Positions 40,101 through 55,100 of a DNA stretch of 64,000 nucleotides are shown one piece after another (within the stretch, counting starts at the first letter, position 1; each line of letters starts with the position of its first letter). Origin of the DNA: Pseudoalteromonas rubra. GTDB taxonomy: Bacteria; Pseudomonadota; Gammaproteobacteria; Enterobacterales; Alteromonadaceae. The translations under genes were made by a program, and so were the position numbers. The stretch covers positions 434,001 through 498,000 of the forward strand of contig NZ_CP045430.1 of NCBI RefSeq assembly GCF_005886805.2, in the 5' to 3' direction. The notes beneath the pieces are model-generated. The model saw only the letters and a program-made list of their open reading frames with translations, was not told the origin of the DNA and made no database searches.

Positions 40101-43100
40101 GAGTTAATGGTGATTTTTACTTCGCCAGCGGCTGAGTTCAGGCTACCGTCGTTAGCAATATAACTGAAGCTGTCCAGCCCGTTAAAGTTCCCAAACGGTG
40201 TGTAAGTGAAGGTATTGCCCTGCAATACCAGCTGACCACTCACTGGCTGACGCTCAATGGATACTGTAACGGTATCGCCATCTTCATCAGATGTGTCGGC
40301 CACAAAGCTGGTCGTGCCATCCTCATTCACCACAATATCCATGTTGTTGGCAATCGGCTGATTATTGACAAATTGAACATCAATCTCAAATGCACTCAAA
40401 GCAGTCTGCGCTGTACCATCGGTCACACTGATCACAATATTACTGTAGACACCTTCGTTATCCCTGCTCGGCGTACCCGACAGAGTCCCCGTTGCAGTAT
40501 CAAATTGCGCCCATACTGGCTGATTGGTTATCGCAAATGTGAGTGCATCACCATCGGCATCTGATGCCTGCGGTGTGAAGCTGTATAGCGTGTTATGTAC
40601 AACCGACGTATCAGGTGTACCAGAGATAACCGGAGCATCGTTTACTGAGCTAACGGTAAGCGTCACCGTCGCCGTATTCGAATCTAGCGCCCCGTCATTT
40701 GCCATGAAGCTAAAGCTATCAGAGCCGTTAAAATCTGCATTCGGTGTATATAGCCAGGTTGTCTCTGACTGCTGTTGCAATGCGCCCGACGACACACCCG
40801 ACACAATACTGTATGTCAGCGTATCCGCATCCGGATCCGTGCCGCTGAGCGTAACGAGCAACGTATCATCCTCATTGAGTGATAGTGCCTGCCCTTCAAC
40901 AACTGGTGCATCATTTATTGGCGTGACACTCAACGAAACAGTTGCCTCATTTGATACAGCGCCAGCCTGGTCTCTTACCGTGTAGGTAAAGCTATCGTTC
41001 CCAAAGAAGTTGGTATTCGCAGTATAAATAATGGTGCCTTGCGCTGTGACCGTTGTCTGGCCATTTTGAGGCACACTTACCACAGTAACACTGCTTAAAT
41101 CGAAGCTATCACCCTCATCCACATCAAAGTCATTACCCAGCACGTTAACTTCGAAAGCGCCTTCTTCCTGGAGCTCAACACTGTTGTCGACGGCTACTGG
41201 TGCATCGTTAACCGGTGTTAAAGTAACGGTTACGGTCGCAGGCAGTGAGGCAAGCCCTTCACTGTCAGTGAGTGTATAAGTGAAACTAAAGGAGCCCGTC
41301 TCGTCTTGCTTAGGTGCAATTTCCAAAGTGCCATCAGCCAAAATGGTTACATCAGCTTTGGCGTAGCTGCCAGCACCATTACCCTGATCTTCCAGAGTGA
41401 CATTGGCACCATTGAAGCCCTGATCTTCAACATCTGAATCGTTGGCAAGAATGTCCAGAACAACCGTTACATCTTCGTCTGTCGTTACTGTATCGTCACC
41501 GACCACTGGACGGTCATTGATAGCACCGATATTGACGGTAATGTTAGCCGATGCAGAGACCAGCCCATCGCTATCTGTAATGGTATAAGTAAAGGTCTCT
41601 TCACCCACCTCGTTGTTGTTTGGTGTATACACCAAAGTACCGGCATCTTGGTCAAGTGACACCACACCCAGGCTCGGGGTACTGGTCAGCGTCACAGTCC
41701 CTGTAGGGATACCATCTTCAACGTCCGTCGCTGCTGCACGTACAGCTAGTGCTGCTGATGGCGTGTCTTCATCTGTACTGATCGTTAAATTAGCAGCAAC
41801 AGGCGCGTCATTTACTGGCGTAATTGTCACCACAACCGTGGCCTGCTCCGATGTATTGAGTGCAGTATCTGCAACCGTGTAAGTAAAGCTATCCTGACCG
41901 TTTTCATTGTCCGCAGGCGTATAAGTCGCAATACCATTTACGATGGACACCGCCCCTTTACTCGGTGCAGTTACAACAACTGCAGACGCCGCGTTCATAT
42001 TACCCTCAGGATCACTGTCATTATCCAATAGAGCAATTTGTACCGCTGTGTCTTCGTTCGTTGTTGCGCTGTCATCGACTGCTGTCGGTGCATCCTCTAC
42101 CGGGTTGATAGTTAACGACACAGTATGCGTTGCAGAGGCTGCATTTTGCGCATCTGTTACCTGGAAGGTAAAGCTATCGCTGGTGCTCTCCGAACCGTCA
42201 TGTTGATAGTTAAAGCTACCATCAGCATTTAACGTCAGCACACCATGCTGAGGCTGCGACAGTGCACTAACAGACAGACTGTCACCGCTATCTAAGTCGT
42301 CGTCACTCGCGTTGCTGAGTAAGCCAAGCATCGTAGTTACAGTCAGCAGCTGCCCTTCATCAAGACCAAAGCTATAGTCTTGAGCCGTCGGTGCATCATT
42401 CGTATTAACAACCTCAATGTCAAAGGCGCTAAGTGACTGATGCGTTGTACCGTCTGAAACTGTAATCACGATCTGGGTATCGGTACCAACATCGCTATCT
42501 GTCGGCGTACCAGATAGAGTACCTGTTGCAGTGTTGAAACTCGCCCAGTTTGGTTTATTGCTGACAGAGAAAGTCAGCACGTCACCAGCATCCACATCCG
42601 ATGCGGATGGCGTGAAGCTGTATACTGAATCTTCATTCACGCTGGTCGCAGGTGTCCCGCTAATTTCAGGTGCATCATTCGTATTCACAACCGTGAGTGA
42701 GAAAGCTGAAAGCGACACAGAGACAGAACCATCAGAGACCGATATAACGATATCACTGCTGGTGCCAACATCACCATTTTCCGGAGTACCCGACAATGTG
42801 CCTGTTTGAGTATCAAAACTGGCCCAGTCTGGTTTATTAGCAATGCTAAAGGTGAGGCTGTCGCCATCCATGTCAGATGCCACAGGTGTGAAACTGTATG
42901 CACTGTCTTCATTCACAGAGGTGCCCGGGGTACCTGTAATAACCGGCGCGTCGTTAACATTAACAACAGTAATGGCAAAGGCATCAAGGCTCACTGTCTC
43001 AGTGCCATCACTCACGCTAACCACAATACCCTGATAGACACCAACATTGGCATTACCAGGTGTACCACTAATCGCGCCAGTCGATGTGGAGAAACTCGCC

Positions 43101-46100
43101 CACGAAGGTAAATTAGCCACACTGAACGTTAGCGTATCACCCGCATCCACGTCCGATGCACTGGGCACAAAACTGTATCCACTGTCTTCATTAACACTGG
43201 TTGCCGGAGTGCCCGATATGACTGGCGCATCATTGGTATTGACAACCGTAACTGAGAATCCAGTTAGTGCGACCGTTTCTGAACCATCACTCACACTGAT
43301 CACAATGTCGGACGTAGTACCAACATGCTCATTAGCAGGTGTACCAGACAGTGTGCCTGTTTGTGTATCGAAGCTTGCCCAATCAGGTTGATTCGCAATG
43401 CTGAATGTCAACGTATCGCCCGAATCTACATCGCTTGCATTCGGCGTAAAGCTATATGCGGTGTCTTCATTCACACTGGTAGCTGGCGTACCTGAAATGG
43501 TTGGCGCATCATTGGTATTAGATACCGTAATATCAAAGGATGTCAGGCTGACCGTTTCAGTGCCATCTGTCACACTGATCACAATACCCTGGTAACTACC
43601 CACATCATCATTTGACGGTGTACCAGACAAGGTGCCTGTGCTGGTATCAAAAGTTGCCCATTGAGGTGCATTTTGAATGCTAAACGTCAGAGTATCACCA
43701 TCAACGTCACTAGACGTCGGCGTAAAGCTGTAACTGGTATCTTCATTTACCTCAGTAGCAGGTACACCAGAAATCACCGGCGCATCATTCACCGGTGTCA
43801 CAGTCATCGTGACAGTCGCTTCATTAGAAACAGCTCCGGCTGCATCTGCCACAGTATAGGTAAATGTATCCTCGCCAGAGAAGTTTGCATTTGGTGTGTA
43901 AACAATCGCACCGGCAGCGTTGACCTGCGTCTGACCACTTGCAGGTGCTTGCACCACCGTTACACTTGCCAAATTGAAACTGTCATTCTCATCTACATCA
44001 GTATCATTACCCAGCACGTTGACTTCAAACGATCCCTCTTCCGCTACTTCAGCGGTGTTGCCCACTGCGACAGGCGCATCATTAACTGGCGTCAAAGTAA
44101 CTGTAACGGTTGCTGCGTCTGAGATTAACCCTTCACTATCAGTTAAAGTGTAGGTGAAGCTAAAGGTGCCGTTTTCATCCTGTTTAGGTGAAATTTGCAA
44201 GCTACCGTCAGCCAAAATGCTCACGTCAGCCTTCGCATAACTTCCAGCACCGTTCCCCTGATCTTCAAGCGTAACATTGGCACCGTTAAAGCCCTGATCT
44301 TCTACATCAGAGTCATTGTTCAATATTGCCAGGGTCACACCCACGTCTTCATTGGTAGTAACACTGTCACCTGCAACAATTGGCTTATCATTCACAGCAC
44401 CAATCGTTACAGACACAGTTGCGGGTTCAGAAGTGCTGCCTTCACTGTCGGTAATGGTGTAAGTAAAGCTATCCGTACCAGTTTCGTTGGCACTTGGGGT
44501 ATAAACTAATGTGCCAGCATTTTGGTCTATCGCAACACTACCTTTGGTCGGTTGCGTTGCAACAGCGATGTCGCCAGACGGGTTGCCATCTTCGACATCG
44601 CTTGCTCCCGCTCGCACAGCCAATGCATCACTGGCATTGTCTTCGTCAATATTAACCGCAAAGTTCTGCACAGTCGGTCTATCGTTAACCGCAGTAATCG
44701 TCACTGTCGCGGTCGCTTCACTCGATGTATTGAGCGCGGCATCTTTTACAGTATAGGTGAAGGTGTCCTGACCATTTGCGTTCGCATTTGGTGTATAAGT
44801 AACAACCCCATTTTCAATAGACACAGACCCCTTCGTTGGCTGAGTCACTATAGCCGCCGAAGAAGCGACCATATCACCCTCAGGGTCACTGTCATTGCTT
44901 AAGAGATTGAAGGTGACAGCTTCGTCTTCATTTGTTGTCGCAGTATCATTGACCGTTGTTGGCGCATCTGCGACCGCATTAATAGTCAGCGTAACCGTCT
45001 GAGTCGCCGATGTTGCATTACTACTGTCAGCGACCTGGAAGGTAAAGCTATCGCTGTGATTTTCACTGCCATTATGTTGATAACTAAAGCTACCATCTGC
45101 ATTCAAAGACAATTGGCCATGCTGTGGCTGACTTACTGCGCTTACCGTTAACGTATCACCACTATCCGTATCATCGTCTGTAGCAGTACTTAATAAACCA
45201 TTGGCCGCAGCGACTGTCAGCGTAGCCTCTTCATCTAGTGTGAAGGTAAAGTCCTGTCCAACCGGCGCATCGTTGGTATTGTTCACTTCAATGCTGAATG
45301 CAGTGAGCGTGGCTTGTTCAGTGCCATCCGATACTGAAATCTGGATATTAGAATGCGTGCCAACATCACTATCCGTAGGCGTCCCGGTAAGGGCGCCCGT
45401 CGCCGTATCAAACTCGGCCCAACCTGGTTTATTCACAATGCTGAAGGTATGTGTATCACCGTCATCTGAGTCGGTCAGTGTCGGAGTAAAGCTATAGGCT
45501 GCATCTTCGTTTATCGTGGAAGCTGGTGTACCCGACAGTACAGGTGCAACATTATATTTTTTCGTCACACTGGCCATGACACCTTCTGCCGCGTTGCCTG
45601 CTTCATCGGACACAATCACAGTGAGTGTCAAGGTTCCCTCATTAAGGGTACTTACATTGACGCCAGTTACTTGCTGGCTACTTGCTGTGATTGTTGTAGC
45701 GCTGTCGCTTGAGACTGTATTGGTGCCATCACTGACTTGATAGGTGAATGTACCACTCCCTTCCAGACCTGATAAGGTGAAGCTGAGCGCCGATTCATTA
45801 TCCCGATTAATTAATGATTGATCTATCGCCACAGACTGGCCAGATGGTGTTCCATTATCAAGAGTAATGCTTTGCGTGGCTGCAGTGGAGGTGTTGCCTG
45901 CCGTATCAGTCTGTGTCGCCGACACCGTCAGCGTGCCATTGTTCAGGCCACTGACGTCCAGCTCACTGCCGCTCAGCGTCCAGTTACCTGAGCTGTCTGC
46001 GGTCACGGTACGACTGACTGTTGAATTGTTATCCGTGATGGTCACGGTGATGCTGTTGCCCGACTCTGCCCCCGAACCGGCAATTAAGACGTCATTGTCT

Positions 46101-49100
46101 TCTGCTGCGTTAACAAGGCCATCGGTTTCTATCGGTGTGGTGATGGTCAAGGCCGAAGGCGCCGCGTTATCTAGCGTAATCGTCTGAGTCGCAGCAGTGG
46201 AAGTGTTACCCGCTGTATCCGTCTGTGTCGCCGACACCGTTAGCGTGCCATTGTTCAAACCACTGACATCCAGCTCACTGCCACTCAGCGTCCAGTTACC
46301 TGAGCTGTCTGCGGTCACGGTACGACTGACTGTTGAATTATTATCTGTGATAGTCACCGTCACGTTGTTGCCCGACTCAGCGCCAGAGCCGGCGATCAGC
46401 ACATCGTTATCTTCTGCGGCATTGACGATGCCATCGGTTTCTATCGGTGTGGTGATGGTCACTGCCGAAGGTGCCGCGTTATCCAACGTAATCATCTGAG
46501 TTGCAGCAGTCGAGGTATTACCCGCCGTATCCGTCTGTGTTGCTGACACCGTCAGTGTGCCATTATTCAAACCACTGACATCCAATTCACTACCACTCAG
46601 CGTCCAGTTACCTGAGCTGTCTGCGGTCACGGTACGACTGACTGTTGAATTGTTATCAGTGATGGTTACCGTCACACTGTTACCAGACTCAGCGCCAGAA
46701 CCGGCGATTAAGACGTCATTGTCTTCTGCTACGTTAACAAGACCATCGGTCTCAATCGGCGTGGTGATGGTTACTGCTGACGGTGCTGCATTATCCAGTG
46801 TAATACTCTGCGTGGCTGCAGTGGAGGTGTTACCCGCTGTATCCGTCTGTGTCGCCGACACCGTCAACGTGCCATTATTCAGGCCACTGACGTCCAGCTC
46901 ACTGCCGCTCAGCGTCCAGTTGCCAGAGTTGTCCGCGGTGACCGTACGACTTACCGAGCTGTTGTTGTCTGTGATGGTCACGGTGACGCTGTTGCCTGAC
47001 TCTGCGCCGGAGCCGGCGATCAGCACATCATTGTCTTCAGCCGCATTAACGATACCATCGGTCTCAATCGGTGTGGTGATGGTCACTGCCGAAGGCGCTG
47101 CATTGTCCAGTATGATGCTTTGCGTGGCTGCGGTAGAACTGTTGCCTGCCGTATCCGTCTGTGTGGCTGACACCGTCAGCGTGCCATTATTCAGGCCACT
47201 GACATCCAGCTCACTGCCGCTCAGCGTCCAGTTACCAGAGCTGTCTGCGGTCACGGTACGACTGACTGTTGAATTGTTATCCGTAATGGTTACCGTCACG
47301 CTGTTGCCCGACTCTGCGCCGGAGCCAGCGATCAATACATCATTGTCCTCCGCGGCATTGACTATGCCATCGGTCTCAATCGGCGTGGTGATGGTTACTG
47401 CTGACGGTGCCGCGTTATCCAGCGTAATGCTTTGCGTGGCAGCAGTCGAAGTATTGCCTGCCGTATCCGTCTGTGTGGCTGACACCGTCAGCGTGCCATT
47501 GTTCAGGCCACTGACGTCCAGCTCACTGCCGCTCAGCGTCCAGTTACCTGAACTGTCTGCGGTCACGGTACGACTGACTGTTGAATTGTTATCAGTGATG
47601 GTTACCGTCACACTGTTACCAGACTCAGCGCCAGAACCGGCGATTAAGACGTCATTGTCTTCTGCTACGTTAACAAGACCATCGGTCTCAATCGGCGTGG
47701 TGATGGTTACTGCTGACGGTGCTGCATTATCCAGTGTAATACTCTGCGTGGCTGCAGTGGAGGTGTTACCCGCTGTATCCGTCTGTGTCGCCGACACCGT
47801 CAACGTGCCATTATTCAGGCCACTGACGTCCAGCTCACTGCCGCTCAGCGTCCAGTTTCCTGAGCTGTCTGCGGTCACGGTACGACTTACCGAGCTGTTG
47901 TTGTCTGTGATGGTCACGGTGACGCTGTTGCCTGACTCTGCGCCGGATCCGGCGATCAGCACATCATTGTCTTCAGCCGCATTGACGATACCATCGGTTT
48001 CTATCGGCGTGGTGATGGTCACTGCCGAAGGCGCTGCATTGTCCAGTGTGATGCTTTGCGTGGCTGCAGTGGAAGTGTTACCCGCCGTATCCGACTGTGT
48101 CGCCGACACCGTCAGCGTGCCATTATTCAGACCACTGACATCCAGCTCACTGCCGCTCAGCGTCCAGTTACCAGAGCTGTCTGCGGTCACGGTACGACTG
48201 ACTGTCGAATTGTTATCCGTGATGGTTACCGTCACACTGTTGCCCGACTCAGCACCAGAACCGGCGATTAAGACGTCATTGTCTTCCGCTGCGTTAACAA
48301 TACCATCCGTTTCTATCGGTGTGGTGATAGTCAGTGCCGAAGGTGCCGCGTTATCCAGCGTAATCGTCTGAGTCGCAGCAGTCGAAGTGTTACCCGCCGT
48401 ATCCGACTGAGTGGCAGACACCGTCAGCGTGCCATTGTTCAGGCCACTGACGTCCAGTTCACTGCCGCTCAGCGTCCAGTTACCTGAACTGTCTGCGGTC
48501 ACGGTACGACTGACTGTCGAATTGTTGTCCGTGATGGTCACCGTCACGCTGTTGCCCGACTCAGCGCCAGAACCGGCGATTAAGACGTCATTGTCTTCTG
48601 CTGCGTTAACAAGGCCATCGGTTTCTATCGGTGTGGTGATGGTCAAGGCCGAAGGTGCTGCATTGTCTAGCGTAATAGTCTGAGTCGCAGCAGTCGAAGT
48701 ATTACCTGCCGTATCCGCCTGGGTGGCCGACACTGTCAGCGTGCCATTGTTCAGGCCACTTACATCCAGCTCACTGCCGCTCAGCGTCCAGTTTCCTGAG
48801 CTGTCTGCGGTCACGGTACGGCTGACTGATGAATTGTTATCTGTGATGGTCACCGTTACGCTGTTGCCTGACTCAGCACCAGAGCCGGCGATCAGCACAT
48901 CATTGTCTTCTGCTGCGTTGACTATCCCATCAGTCTCAATCGGCGTGGTGATGGTCAGCGCCGAAGGCGCCGCGTTATCCAACGTAATCGTCTGAGTCGC
49001 AGCAGTCGAAGTGTTACCTGCCGTATCCGCCTGACTGGCCGACACCGTCAACGTGCCATTGTTCAGGCCACTGACATCCAGTTCACTGCCGCTCAGCGTC

Positions 49101-52100
49101 CAGTTGCCAGAGCTGTCTGCGGTCACGGTACGACTGACTGTCGAATTGTTATCCGTGATGCTTACCGTCACACTGTTGCCCGACTCAGCACCAGAACCGG
49201 CGATTAAGACGTCATTGTCTTCCGCTGCGTTAACAATACCATCCGTTTCTATCGGTGTGGTGATGGTCAGTGCCGAAGGTGCCGCGTTATCCAGTGTAAT
49301 CGTCTGAGTCGCAGCAGTCGAAGTGTTACCCGCCGTATCCGCCTGGGTGGCAGACACAGTCAGCGTGCCATTGTTCAGGCCACTGACGTCCAGTTCACTG
49401 CCGCTCAGCGTCCAGTTACCTGAACTGTCTGCAGTCACGGTACGACTGACTGTTGAATTACTATCTGTGATAGTCACCGTCACGCTGTTACCTGACTCAG
49501 CGCCTGAACCGGCGATCAGCACATCGTTGTCTTCTGCGGCATTGACGATCCCATCCGTTTCAATCGGGGTGGTAATAGTCAGTGCCGAAGGCGCCGCGTT
49601 ATCTAATGTAATCGTCTGAGTCGCAGCAGTCGAAGTATTACCTGCCGTATCCGCCTGGGTGGCCGACACGGTTAGCGTGCCATTGTTCAGGCCGCTGACA
49701 TCCAGCTCACTGCCGCTCAGCGTCCAGTTTCCTGAACTGTCTGCTGTCACGGTACGACTGACTGATGAATTGTTGTCCGTGATGGTCACCGTCACGCTGT
49801 TGTCTGACTCAGCGCCGGAACCAGCAATTAAGACGTCATTGTCTTCTGCGGCATTGACTACCCCATCAGTCTCAATCGGCGTGGTGATGGTCAGCGCCGA
49901 AGGCGCCGCGTTATCCAGTGTAATCGTCTGAGTCGCAGCAGTCGAAGTGTTACCTGCCGTATCCGCCTGAGTGGCCGACACCGTCAACGTGCCATTATTC
50001 AGGCCACTGACATCCAGTTCACTGCCGCTCAGCGTCCAGTTGCCAGAGCTGTCTGCGGTCACAGTACGACTGACTGATGAATTGTTATCCGTGATGGTTA
50101 CCGTCACGCTGTTGCCCGACTCAGCACCAGAACCAGCGATCAGCACATCGTTATCTTCTGCCGCGTTAACAAGACCATCCGTTTCTATCGGTGTGGTGAT
50201 GGTCAGTGCCGAAGGTGCCGCGTTATCCAGTGTAATCGTCTGAGTCGCAGCGGTGGAGGTGTTACCTGCCGTATCCGCCTGGGTGGCCGACACCGTTAAC
50301 GTGCCATTGTTCAGGCCACTGACGTCCAGCTCACTGCCGCTCAGCGTCCAGTTCCCCGAACTGTCTGCGGTCACGGTACGACTGACAGTTGAATTGTTAT
50401 CTGTAATGGTCACCGTCACGCTGTTGCCCGACTCAGCACCAGAACCGGCGATCAGCACGTCATTGTCTTCTGCGGCATTGACGACGCCATCGGTTTCTAT
50501 CGGTGTGGTAATGGTCAGTGCCGAAGGCGCCGCGTTATCCAGTGTAATTGTCTGAGTTGCAGCAGTGGAAGTATTGCCTGCCGTATCCGCCTGGGTGGCC
50601 GACACCGTCAGCGTGCCATTATTCAGACCACTCACATCCAACTCACTGCCGCTCAGCGTCCAGTTGCCAGAGCTGTCTGCGGTCACAGTGCGACTTACCG
50701 AACTGTTATTGTCCGTGATAGTCACGGTCACACTGTTACCCGACTCAGCGCCGGAACCGGCAATTAAGACGTCATTGTCTTCTGCGGCATTGACTACCCC
50801 ATCAGTCTCAATCGGCGTGGTAATGGTCAGCGCCGAAGGCGCCGCGTTATCCAATGTAATCGTCTGAGTCGCAGCAGTAGAGGTATTACCAGCTGTATCA
50901 GTTTGGGTCGCTGACACCGTCAACGTGCCATTGTTCAGGCTACTGACATCCAACTCACTGCCGCTCAGTGTCCAGTTGCCAGACCCATCTGCGGTCACTG
51001 TGCGGCTCACAGTGCTGTTGTTATCCGTGATACTCACGGTCACACTGTTGCCAGACTCCGCCCCGGTACCGGCAATCAGCACATCATTATCTTCTGCTGC
51101 ATTAACGATACCATCTACTTCAATCGGCGTGGTGATGCTAACTGCGCTTACACTGGTATCAACAGTAACAGACAAACCAGAGCCATCAGCAGTATTACCT
51201 GCTGTGTCTGTTGAACGTGCTGTCATCGTATGCGTACCTGCTGACAAAGCAGACGTTGTGATAGTCCAGGTACCTAAAGTGGCAGTGCCGGTGCCCACAG
51301 TACCATCAATGCTTGAAATCAGAGTGATCGCGCCACCATTGGGACCTGAACCAGTAAACGTCGCAGTTGTATCATTGGTCACGTTATCCGTATTGGATGT
51401 ACCTGTATCACTGCTTGCATCCAGATCGGGGGTGCCCGGCGCCGAAGGGGCGGTTGTGTCTATCGTCACACTCAGACTACTCGATGCTGAACTTTCGTTA
51501 CTGCTTGCATCGGTTGCTTTTGCAGTAATGGCGTGCGTTACACCGGCAGTCAGTGCACTGGTAGTAATTTGCCAGTTACCGCCTGTTGCCGTTCCAGTTC
51601 CAATTACGGTTGTACCTCCGCCTTCCTGATCACTATACAATCTAACCGTTGAACCGCTTTCTGCTGTACCACTGAATGTTGGTGTCGTGTCATTGGTGTT
51701 ATTGTCACTATCAGAACTACCCGTATCTGATCCAGCATCAAGATCTGGCGTTGATGGCGCATTAGGTGCTACGTCATCATTCACTGTGATAGTAAACGCC
51801 TTTTGGAATGTCGTTGTTGAATCACTGGTTTGCAAACAAACCACATAGCTTCCCGCCGATAACGCGGCTTGCGTTTCAAGGTTTGAACCATTGATCTGGA
51901 AACTACCGTTATTGGTATCTGCGCTACAAGTACCATTCGCGCTAGCTCCGCTACTGACAATCGTATACGTATGGCTGTCGCTGGTGTCAGGATCTGTCGT
52001 GCTTAATGTGCCTATGTTGGCACCTGCGCCAGTTGCAGACTGATTAATTGACGTCGTATCCAGGCTAATATCTGTTGGATCATCATTTTGTGCAGTAATG

Positions 52101-55100
52101 GTCACTGTTGCCTGGTTAGTGCCTGTACTGTTTGCTGTACCATCATTAAAAGTATAATCGAGCGTCACAGATGACGGCGGTGCTTCTGAATTATTCTGGT
52201 AAGTGATGTTTTGCAACACCGAATCAACGATCGCTGAAGTCGCACTGGTGTTGAACGTTAACACTAAAGTGCCCGACGAATTTGTTGTTACCGTACCAAC
52301 TGTCGTTGAGTTATAGGTGAAGGTACTGCTCTCGGTAAGCGTGCCCAACAGGCCATTATTAGCAAAGACATCCTGTGAGCTAGCTCCGCCATTTCGGGCA
52401 ATCGTCAAAGTGGCGTTATTGTAATTACCCGCACCACTGTCTAGTGCGTCCAGTTCGGTATCTGCAACAACAACGTCCGAATCAATAATAACGGCTGAAC
52501 CGTTTTCAGTGAACGTCTGGCCGCCATTCAGATTACTGAAGGTCGGTACGTTGTTTGGTGAGATAAAGGTGATATCAGTATTTGCACCATTATCCGCCAC
52601 AGTAAAATCAAGCGAACTGGCTGGCGCATTTGAAAGCGTTATTGCTACTTCAACAGCGCTGAAGTCAGTTGCATCAGTATCCACCTGCAGTGTGCTCGTG
52701 CCGTTAAAGCGAACATTGCTGGTTGTCAGGCCCGTCACACTATTGATGGTAATAATATCACCCACACTTAAGTCTGTGATGGTATCACCATTAAGATCAG
52801 ACGCGTCGCCGACAAAGTTATCATTGCCCGCATTACCTGTCATCGAGTCGGTACCACCACCAGGGCGGATGGTATCGGTACCACTACCACCGGTGATCGT
52901 ATCGTTACCGTCAAAGTCAGTCGCGGTCATATTTATGGTGTCGCCACTCAACGCACTGGCGTTTAGTGTGATAGCATTGCTGAGCGCAAAGCCAACGGTA
53001 TTGGAGATAGTGACCGAGTTGCCATTGGAGTCAAAGTTATCTGTCAGCGTAATATTGAAAATATTATTGGTGCCAATCGCCAGGTTTTCGATTTCTGAGA
53101 CGCTGGTATTAGCAAAGTTAAACGTGCCCCCATCCATCAGTTTTAGGGTTTCGGATCCCGCAGCACCTGTGATTGCCGTAGTAAAATTATTTGCTACATT
53201 TGCCGCATCAATGGAAATCGTTGCCCCACTGGCCAGTGACAAGGTGCCAATATTGGTAAAGCCACCACTACTCAGATCAGCGCCATCTGAAGCGCTGACT
53301 GTATCACCAGTCGTTGCGTCACCCGTAAGAGAACCATTAAAGGCACTTCCAGCAATATCAAATGTAATAGCGTCATTGGACGCTGTCGCATCAATCGTTG
53401 CAGACGCATTGGTCACTGTGATAGTACGGCTGTTAGTACTGTCATCGTTAACCGAGTATGTCTCTATACCTGTTAACGTTGTAAAGTTACCGTCTCCGGA
53501 AATTGTGATGGTCTCAGAACCTGCCGCCGTGATAGTACCGCTAAAAGACGCATTTTGCGCAGGCGTCATGGTCACTGATGCACCACTGGCTAAAGTCAGG
53601 TTAACTATGTTTGCAAGCGTACCACCCGAAATATTAGCGCCAGAAGACAGCGACACAGTATCTGCCGTTGTACCATCACCGGTCAGTGTGCCAGTATAAC
53701 TGAGCGTCCCCACATTAAATGTCACGGCATCAGTAGAAGACGATGCGGTAACAGAAGTGCCTGCGGCCGCAACGGTCACTGTACGGCTATTAGTCGAAGA
53801 GTCACCGACCGAGAAATTCTCTACATTAGCAAGTGTGGTAAAGTCGCCATCCCCTGAAATATTAATTGTTTCAGTGCCAGCCGCGGTGATTGTGCCACCA
53901 AAGAGTGCAGCCTGAGAAGCAGTCATAGAGACGCTGGCCCCACTGGCTAATGTCAGGTTTTCAAAGTTAGATACCGTCGCACCAGCAATACTGGCACCAG
54001 AACTCATTGATAAGGTATCTGTGCCACCGGCCGCATTCAAAGTACCCGTTGCAGTCAATGCCGCTATGTCGATGGTATCGTTGCCACTGCTACCTGTGAC
54101 GTTTTGCCCGGCGGAGCTCAGCGTGATACTGTTCGCAGCGCCCAACACGTAGGTTTCAATTGCGCTCGCAGCCGTCAAACCGTCGGTTGCTGCGGAGATA
54201 GTAATACTTTCCGTTGCAGTACCAGTAACTGTGCTAAAGGCATCATGCTGCGCCTCAGTCATAGTTACGGATGCATTGGCATCCACGGTCAGTGTTTCAA
54301 AACCACTTACTGTCGCACCAGAAATACTGGCACCATTGCCCAGCTGTAATACATCGGTACCGCCACTCCCGGTCAGCGTCCCCGTTGCAGTCAACGACCC
54401 GGTTGCCACCGTATCAGCTGAGCTGCTGCCCGTCACATTTTGCGCTGCGCCGCCCAGGGTAAAGGTAAACCCGGCACCCAATACATACGTTTCGATATCA
54501 GCATCACCGGTAATAACGGCATTACCATCGGCACTGCTCAAGGTAAACTGGTTAGTCCCGGCTCCATTTATGGTGGTGAATGACTCATGCTGAGATTCAG
54601 TCAGCGTGATGGATGCACCGCTATCCGGTGTCAGCGTCTCAAAGCCACTCAGGGATGTTAGGTTTGCGAGGTTTGTGCTGGTTGGCACAGAAAGGATATC
54701 TGTTCCCGTACCACCACTGGCCGTTGAACCTGATACATGGCTGGCATCCGCAATAGTCAGGGTTTCGTCACCACCGGCAAACGTAATAGCCGGGCTCAGA
54801 TTTGTGCCATTACTGGTATTAAAGCCTGTCGCTGTCGAGCTTGCTGCCGTGACATCCGTGACACTAACGGTAGCTGTACGCGATGTACTACTCGCAGATC
54901 CATCGTTGATCACCACAGTCACTGTACGTGCAGTCTCGTTTGGCGTACTCGAGGTATTGTTATAGGTGATGGCCTGCAGGAAAGTTGTGACTTCGGCTGG
55001 TGTCGCCGTTGCGCCCGTAATAGAAATAGTGTCCTGCAAGGTAATATCGGATGCACCCGACACACCTGTCAGAGCATTTTGCGCTGCCGCTGTTACATTC

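Noticed and set aside
40920..45550. Possible separate genes within the giant adhesin because of changing domain types
   Set aside because: The frame is continuous from 56293 to 37103 and domain changes fall between folds, as in other tandem-95 adhesins. Only the C-terminal barrel raises real doubt.
46557..48371. Long plus-strand open frame (604 codons) opposite the 17-repeat array
   Set aside because: The unit length is a multiple of three, so one stop-free antisense frame is copied with every unit. Its residues (repeated [17 protein letters not shown]) just mirror the adhesin codons, and it has no ribosome-binding site.
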